The notes below the pieces were generated by a model that saw only the letters and a program-made list of their open reading frames with translations, did not search any database and had not been told where the DNA came from. From positions 1 to 64,000 of the forward strand of contig QXVZ01018812.1 in the NCBI GenBank assembly GCA_008931825.1: a stretch of 64,000 nt of DNA, given 5' to 3'. Numbering within the stretch: the first letter of the stretch is position 1; the number at the start of each line of letters is the position of its first letter. The translations under genes were made by a program, and so were the position numbers. Positions 57,601-64,000 of this stretch are shown in pieces. This stretch comes from Phallusia fumigata. Its lineage: Eukaryota; Chordata; Ascidiacea; Phlebobranchia; Ascidiidae.

Positions 57601-60600
57601 GTATTAAAATGTTTCTTGACATAGTTTTTTGGATTCCACGTTAAAAATCAGTACAGCAGATCGAAACAATAATTTTTTGCAAAAAAATGACGTTTCAAGA
57701 ATATGTAAAATTAATAAATAATGTTCCGAACTGCGCAAACTCAGCCTTTGAGAGCGCATAAACCCTTATCACCGAATGTGTACCTCCACAACACCGACCA
57801 TTTTGGTGTATAACACAACCATACATGCTAACACCGAGTAAGGGGCGTTTGCTGAACACTTTACAACCAAAACAACGTTGATTTTTCCATATAAAATCCT
57901 TCGAGCAAGTCCAAAGAGTGGGTGTGGGGCTTAATATAGAGGTTGTTCGCTCGCACGTCAATTTTGGGCGGTGTCACTGAAATGCTTTGTTGACTTTTCG
58001 TGCAACAAAACCTATGTGTACTGTTAAAGGTTTGCGTGGTGGCTTGCGGAAATTGGGCGTTCCGTGCACGCCTTTCCGATATGGATGGGGAACGCTGTAT
58101 CCAGATTTCTTTACATTTTAACCATTCTTGTACATTTGTTGGGTGGGTTTGTGGAGTAGATGCTTGGCCAAAAGGGTAAATACGACAGACTGCAGATTAT
58201 GCTGCTATCAGTATATTTGTTGGAACTGTTTGGTGCCTAGAATTGAAATATCACATATGTTGTAGTGCTTGACGAATTTCTTTTACTTAATTGCTAAGTG
58301 AGAATAACATTTTTTTTCATTACAATGATTTTGCTGTTGGCAAAATTATACCTACACAATTTTTGCATCCCCTTGGAAAAGTTCTATGTTCTCGCACAAA
58401 AAGCGGATAAAAAACATCACAAAAACATTAAAAAACTGTACTTTTGCTGTTGTAGTATTGAGCAGTTATAAAGACGAGGTCGCCTGGTTGCATCAGAGCC
58501 TCGCTTTCCACCACTAGAGGCAGTGTATCGAACATGTAGGCTTGATTCCATGGGCCAATCCGAAAACCGAAATCCTTGCTTAAATCCCGCACTGCCCGCC
58601 GTATCAGGCCACAGCAGTCGAGAAAAAGCTTCGAGTTGTATTCTGAAGCTGCAAAGCGTATTGGGTTGATTGAAATACAACAGTGCAAAACGGCCTAAAT
58701 TCAGTTTTTCTGATGACGGACTGCTAAAAAATTTACTGGAATTAATTTCACTCGATTACAACTCAGCAATGATTTGTATGTGCCACAATCCCGTCAATTT
58801 TGACTTACCATATTACAAAGCAGCAATGCGCGGTGGTGCCACAAAGGACGCACATGAAACTTACACTCCAAATATTTCAGTACAAGCGAAAACACGCGAA
58901 ATAGCATCGACTAAGAATAACTGACGACGTGTCCGGACCCCAAAAGAACGCTTGACGGACCCCTAGGTGACCCCGGTTACCATTTTAAGTATAAAGTTGC
59001 TAAAAATATATATGTCCGATTTTTTCAGTCGTTTCGGACATGTTTAACATTCGATCTATGACTGGTTTGAACGATGTAGAAGTGAAGGTTAATTGGACGA
59101 CATGTTTACAACTGCAATTATCCTTTGTACGTAGTTCCTGCAACGCTTATCGAGCTGGGGATGGTAGGAGTCTGTGGCAGGTTATGGAAAAACTGAAAAG
59201 GTGGCTTATCTCTGGAAAATTATACCATACACAGCCCCTGCGTAGTGGTGCACCAAATCCTTTTGGTAAATCGAAACTTTTGTATTGTGGTAAAAAAATC
59301 GAAACATCGGAACTATTTTGGCTGCTTAAGCTTTATTAAAAAACAGTTTTTTCGAGTGTCTTTTGGCCATTCTTTGTCACCAGAGACTGATATTTACTGT
59401 ATGAAACCGTTGCCGCCAGTCTTTACAAACTAAGAAATTTACAAACTCCCTAAATGTGCTTTAACTGCAAACATACGCGACGACTGCGAGTCTACAGATT
59501 TCCATTTGCATCCACAAAAAGGATTGTGCCTGCTGAAAGGCCCGGCTTGGATTACAATGTTTCTTAGAAGCCAGTCGCGAGTTTGACTGTTTAGTTCGAA
59601 GCTTCGATTGGCGTCGCAATTGTATACAGGTTTCTTAGAAGTCCTAACCCACCCAGTGTTTCTGAGCTTTTAGCGTGTTCACTGCGTGCCAAATGTAAAA
59701 CTTTTGACGAGTCGCCTCAATTTGACCACGTGAGGCGACAAGGGAATCTGATTGGCTGTTTGTATCGGTATTTAGACTTTGCACAATAGGCAAAGTTGTT
59801 CGGGCGCGTCCCGCACTATGTAGCCGCAATGGCAGCTATATCTGACAACTGCATCATAGTGAACAAGAGTTTCGAACTGGGATATTTATTAATTTTTTTA
59901 CTCAAAATGTCCATAGCGAATTAACTGAGTATGTGCCAATGTCAATAGGCAAGGCCAAGGACAACGCAGCTTAGCATTGTTGCATTTTAACAAAAAAGGT
60001 TTAAGAGATGAACAGATATGAAAGGTCGTGGCGTAACCTTATATGATTGTAGACCGAATCAACAACTACAGTTTCGAATTTGATTTATTTGGAAGTCTTT
60101 TGATTTCATTTTCTAACGGACAAATGTATCACTGCGGCTTTAACAAAACGAAAAAGAAACCAGATGCTATAAGAGGGTTGACGAATTCCACTCAACCCGA
60201 AGCTGGTCGACGTTTAACACGAGAACCATCAACAATAGCTTCCTGTTATATTCGTTGCAGGCAAATTAGCACCCAGCGAAAACGTTTGCAAATTGCGTTA
60301 AAACGTAGAATAGGCAACACACACACACTGCACGAGACAAATCGGCCTTTAAATCGACCCCAATTTTCATCAGTAGCCTACCTACCAGTTGTTTTATCAT
60401 TCACATGTATGATTTGGGTTTTAGGTAAGTGTGGAAAATAATTGAAGAGATTAACTTTTACCAACAGTGTATTTTTATATTTTCGCAGCATTGTCGAACA
60501 ATGCTTCAAGCGCCTTGTTGTGCAAGTCGTATGTTTTGGTCTAAAGCGGATGTTTTCACAGCAAACGGAAAGCCAAGCACAAGTGCAAATCCAAAACGGA

Positions 60601-62897
60601 AATTAGCCTGTGTCAAAGAGGTAAAAAAGGTCAAGTATAACATCCTCTATATACATTTATCGCAAAAACGGACTGTCTTTACCCATTAACAACCATTGCT
60701 ACCGAACACATAAACCGTGTACACAATAGACTGGGAACTTGCTATTTTTATTCGCGCATCGATTTCCTGAGCTCCCGCACACCACGCGGTTTCGAAAAAA
60801 GGCGGCAAGTGGCCGAGCGACCAATCCCGTCGCATCTGTCGCTCGTTTCCTTCCCTGATTGGTTAAAATGCCGGGGTGACACCACTACGTACTTCCCAGA
60901 CTTGCGGCGCTGCGAGTGTCGCTCCAGTAAGGGTGTCATGTTCGGTAAGGACGCCTCGTAAAGCCTTGTTTTAGCCCATTGCGTGATTCATCTGCCCGTC
61001 ATGCCTGCATTTCGGGTGTATTACGTTATTCTTGGGGTGCTTCCAAAGTTAAATGATCAGTGACCGCTTTGGACTCGCATTACAGGTTGCTTTTTCTTGG
61101 GGAAAATGCGTAGATTTTTTTGTTAAAATACAAAGTTTACATGCATTTTTATCAGGTTCGAACGAGCAACGTCCCCAAATGAATTCAAATCAAGGTTTCA
61201 AATCAAGTGTCTACATGGGTCGAGGGCCACACCCCAGTTAGACAAAACACGTTTAAATTCTGGTGCCTGTAGGTTGTATTGCGAGATCTAAACTGGTACA
61301 CAATGTTTTCTATCATGATGTTTCATGGCACTTGAAAATGGTTGACCTACTAAATTCAATAACGTACCATATTCAATTAACGATATTATAGATGTATATT
61401 TTTGCGGTTAATTTGAAAACTGAGTTTACCTTGACAATAAAACGCAACAAGCTTTAGACAGCAAGTGGAAAAAATAGCCCAACTCTTATGTCGTGGCATT
61501 TTGAAATTCCCTAAAGTCACGATGATAGCGACAGACAGGAGATGCGTTGAACGGTTCAATGGATTCAATAAACACTGCTACCTTGGCGCGGGAATTCAAC
61601 ATTACTCACATAAAAAACGTTCGAATGGATTTTATGGCTATTGACTTTAGGTAAATACGAATTCGTTGATCCGTTGGGTTCCGGAGTAAATCGATAGACT
61701 CGCTGCAATCTGTTCTTGAATTGAAGTGTTTTACGGCTTTAGGCGGGATATTGTGACGCTGCGTAGGCGTAAAGGACTTACGGGACTGTACATTTTCGCA
61801 TTGCAATATGAAGCGAGCCTAGATTTTGTAAAATGTATTGGATCTGCTACAGTTCGGGCAAGCTTAGAAAATACTGCTGGATATGAGCGGGCGATTTTTG
61901 GTCCGAAACAGATCATTTTTAAACTGCGGCCTTTAATTGCAAGTAATATAGATGCTTAAATTCATGTGTTCAATTTGTCTTTGTTTAGGCTGTTTTACGA
62001 CGTCCAGTCCGCAAAGTTTTACATTTTTGACTTATAAACATCTTTGTGTGCGTTAAAACTGACTTCCAAATCAAAAGTCCCGCACAAAAATAGTCAAATC
62101 ACTTACAAAGGCGGACACCATTGGTTTTGCCTATGACAACAAAGATCGCATACCAACACTTGGCCAAGGTGTGTCAACAAGAAAGTATGTGGGGGTCTGA
62201 AAAAGCGAGGATCCAAATCGGGAAGATTAAAACCAGGATCCAAACCGGATTTGAGTTGTTCCCTAAGAGTTGAAGCTCGGGTATTTTGTATTCGACCGTT
62301 TAAAGGCCTTAAAAGCTTTGCCTCTTTTGTCAGTTTCAAAGAATTTGGCGACGTAGTACCTATATTAAGGTTTGCTAATCGTTTAAAAGGTTCCACTATT
62401 TATTGCACCACATTTCGCGGCAAATGTATTGATCAGGTTTGTCACTTAGACGGCAACCTATGAATTTTGCGAAGTTTTGTGTCTGATCCATGTTCATTAT
62501 TGAAAAAATTCTAAAATATAGTTCATACTGATCTGCCCAAAAATACAGTTTTCACAGCTGTGGTTTAACCTCCTCCTTTAAATAACTTATAGTTGCTTCA
62601 GTGTTTTATTTAATTGGTTTTAGTAGGTTGGACTTCACTGCAAAACACACGGTGTTATATCACAACAGTAGTAAAAGCCATTATTTCGGTTGTACACGTC
62701 CCTAATTAATACACACCTTGCCCTAATTGTAATCATATTATACACCGGATACACAACTTACAGCCAGGTTTGTGGTATCTCTTCTTGTACGGCACGCCCA
62801 TGTACATTCGACACTGAGCCAGGAATTTGGCGCGCAAACGCAACATCCGCTTGCTGTCGCACCGGAGTCGGTCCGATGACGTCACGGCAAGTTCGGC
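48658..62897 (-). CDS. NlpC/P60-like cysteine hydrolase-fold protein (5' partial, 6 exons)
   Basis: Exons on the minus strand, 5' to 3': 62762-62897, 58442-58648, 56583-56677, 53461-53555, 49568-49701 and 48658-49205. They join in phase to 404 codons and a TAG. The domain reads AKFLAQCRMYMGVPYKKRYH, then FLDCCGLIRRAVRDL, QPGDLVFITAQYYN, VVHVEVWVGDG, TIGARWHKGKVQ and DSYKFESTSYHSMRYHFRSI. This is the NlpC/P60 layout: GVPY helix, catalytic Cys in DCxGL (C57 of the visible part), GDLVF strand, catalytic His in HVEVW (H124). Bacterial members cut cell-wall peptides. Metazoan NlpC/P60-fold proteins include acyltransferases and uncharacterised proteins, so the substrate is unknown. The last 180 residues are disordered-looking and polar. 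The domain exons match what I recall of uncharacterised metazoan proteins. The donor after exon 56583 is gttctt, which is unusual. The first exon was not found. Confidence 0.8.
49206..49567 (-). other. Last intron of the NlpC/P60-like gene
   Basis: A 362-bp intron from donor gtgtga (49567) to acceptor aataaattttag (49206). It holds a short SINE-tail-like segment at about 49441 (acaccgtagaatag). Confidence 0.55.
49702..53460 (-). other. Intron of the NlpC/P60-like gene with a GC-rich patch
   Basis: The part at 49740-50000 is GC-rich, with a run of ten G at about 49753 and an E-box CACGTG at 49908-49913. It could act as an internal promoter or enhancer, but this is only suggested by composition. 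A 128-codon minus-strand frame at 52084-52470 has no recognised family. A dispersed-repeat head lies at 51606-51645. No other gene is supported. Confidence 0.45.
51606..51645. repeat. Dispersed repeat, copy 3 (head only)
   Basis: ctaatcaaaaacataactgtcagaa, then agcttgtat, matches the head of 47533-47640 almost exactly (written here from 51609). Confidence 0.6.
53556..56582 (-). other. Intron of the NlpC/P60-like gene
   Basis: No gene is recognised on either strand. The open frame of the preceding exon continues past its donor to 56463 and reaches a gtaagt. A plus-strand frame at 56029-56421 with a hydrophobic stretch near its end has no partner exons. Confidence 0.45.
56678..58441 (-). other. 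Intron of the NlpC/P60-like gene
   Basis: A hAT-like terminus (CAGGGGTTGGCAATTCTTTT) occurs at 56752, but no matching right end was found. The rest is AT-rich with no supported gene. Confidence 0.45.
58649..62761 (-). other. 4.1-kb intron of the NlpC/P60-like gene
   Basis: Several frames of 60-130 codons occur on both strands, including 60043-60441 (+, ending at a gtaagt), 62103-62396 (-, ending at a gtaagt) and 60748-60939 (-). None joins in phase to the NlpC/P60-like exons, and none has a family I recognise. They may be chance frames or exons of a nested gene. Confidence 0.4.
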
Positions 62898-64000
62898 CTG
62901 TAGAAAAAACCCGTGAAATGGTTTGCAATTGCGTCACTGTACGTTTCGGTTTCGAAAGGTCTGTCAAGGCAAGGGAGTTTCCAAAATTACGGAGATGGTC
63001 AAAGCGCAATTTGCGGAATGTGTGGAGTACCCGGAATAATTACTTTGGCGGTTGTTTGATCTCAAATTTCCGCGGAATTTTTTTTACGGTTGCTGATCGG
63101 TTTTTTGACAAACACCCAACACAGTAGCGTAATTATAAAATCTGGTGGTACACATGCCATTATAAAACACTTCTGGGCGGAAATTAAAACGTCATTTTTC
63201 GTGTACTATCCAATTTTAAAACTTGAGCAGCAAACACATTACAGTACAGTACACGCAAAAACAGTTGCATTTGTCAAACGGCTTAATATAGCACGACTTA
63301 GCCTATCAAATCATCAAACATTATACACAGGGCGTATTGCTTTAGCCAGGAGGTCGACTACCGGCGCCAATACCTCCCACACACGTTTGTTGTTCCGTGC
63401 ATAAACATTAACTTTCCGCACTACTGAAATGTAAACTGTAAATACGCTGATGGTGGTTTTCTTGGCTAAAGGTTGACCACATTTAGAATTTATATAAAAC
63501 CATTTTGACGAATCGTACTTTGTATAATTGTAAAAAAGACTAAGATTAAATCTATCGTGGGCTTTTTTGTTTAAATAAACTACGACCAGGCAATTCAATG
63601 CTTACGAAGCGTGACTTAAATGTTTTTTGTAGTTAGAATCACATAAACGCCCACGTAAAAATACTCGAGATTGTACCGCACCAACCAGAGAGTTTAACCT
63701 GACAAAATGGGGATGACAAAATCTTAAAAAAGACGGGGCTGCGTCTCGTGTCAACCCACGCAACCGGTTCAAGAACTAGGACCGCCTAAAGGCGATTCTC
63801 TCATGCAGCGGTCGCGACGAGCACAGTAAAAAGGTAATCTCGCCCGCCTGGCTGCCGTCTCAGTGGTGATAGTTGCGGATCAAACAAGCCCTTCCCGAGA
63901 AAGAGGCGACGCGCGTCACGTGACCTTTCGGGGAAGAAGTCGCTTACGGTTCCGCACCAGTGACGACGCTCTACAACACGTTACGATGCCAAAGCTAAAA
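62898..64000. other. Upstream region of the NlpC/P60-like gene, GC-rich at the right edge
   Basis: The missing 5' exon or exons should lie here or beyond the window. From about 63720 to 63980 the sequence is CpG-rich, with an E-box CACGTG at 63917-63922, so a promoter is possible. Open frames at 63090-63404 (+) and 63314-63598 (-) have no recognised family. Confidence 0.4.

Noticed and set aside
62690-63127. Plus-strand cysteine-rich secreted protein exon
   Set aside because: It has no ATG start for the leader-like stretch, and the minus-strand reading of the same DNA joins in phase to the NlpC/P60 catalytic exon.

Overview
The window looks like nuclear DNA of an ascidian tunicate, most probably a Ciona species. 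It is AT-rich, has many short introns with GT/AG borders, and carries tRNA-derived SINEs and short hAT-type elements. The coding sequence is chordate-like: a KMT2C/KMT2D-type methyltransferase in one copy-like form and an SFT2D3-type Golgi protein. The species call is an inference from gene content, not from a search.

Layout. (1) 1-25021, plus strand: the C-terminal 1,984 residues of a KMT2C/D (MLL3/MLL4) histone H3K4 methyltransferase. I resolved 39 exons by hand, with matching phases and one stop codon. They run from the LL-rich/Q-rich central region through the extended PHD, FYRN, FYRC, Win motif, SET and post-SET. The 5' part of the gene lies to the left of the window. (2) 26726-27863, plus: a complete four-exon SFT2D3-type vesicle-traffic membrane protein of 221 residues. 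(3) 27864-32837: intergenic DNA rich in MITE-like repeats. (4) 32838-44152, plus: an 11-exon gene for a secreted 500-residue protein with a signal peptide, a cysteine-bearing N-terminal half and a von Willebrand factor A domain with a degenerate metal site. (5) 44961-46699, minus: a probable four-exon single-pass membrane protein that I do not recognise. (6) 48658-62897, minus: the 3' six exons (404 residues) of a eukaryotic NlpC/P60-like cysteine hydrolase-fold protein with introns up to 4.1 kb. Its first exon or exons were not found and may lie beyond the right edge.

The genes show no operon or pathway relation: a chromatin enzyme, a Golgi transport protein, a secreted adhesion-type protein, a membrane protein and an NlpC/P60-fold protein. 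Much of the rest is intron. Repeats include three or four hAT MITEs with 8-bp target duplications, a 688-bp TTAA-flanked element, GTAC-rich inverted repeats, tRNA-like SINEs and a 128-bp tandem repeat. A 216-bp duplication separated by a single N looks like an assembly join error and copies the start of one KMT2 exon. I saw no convincing LTR element, LINE reverse transcriptase, CRISPR array or intact RNA gene.
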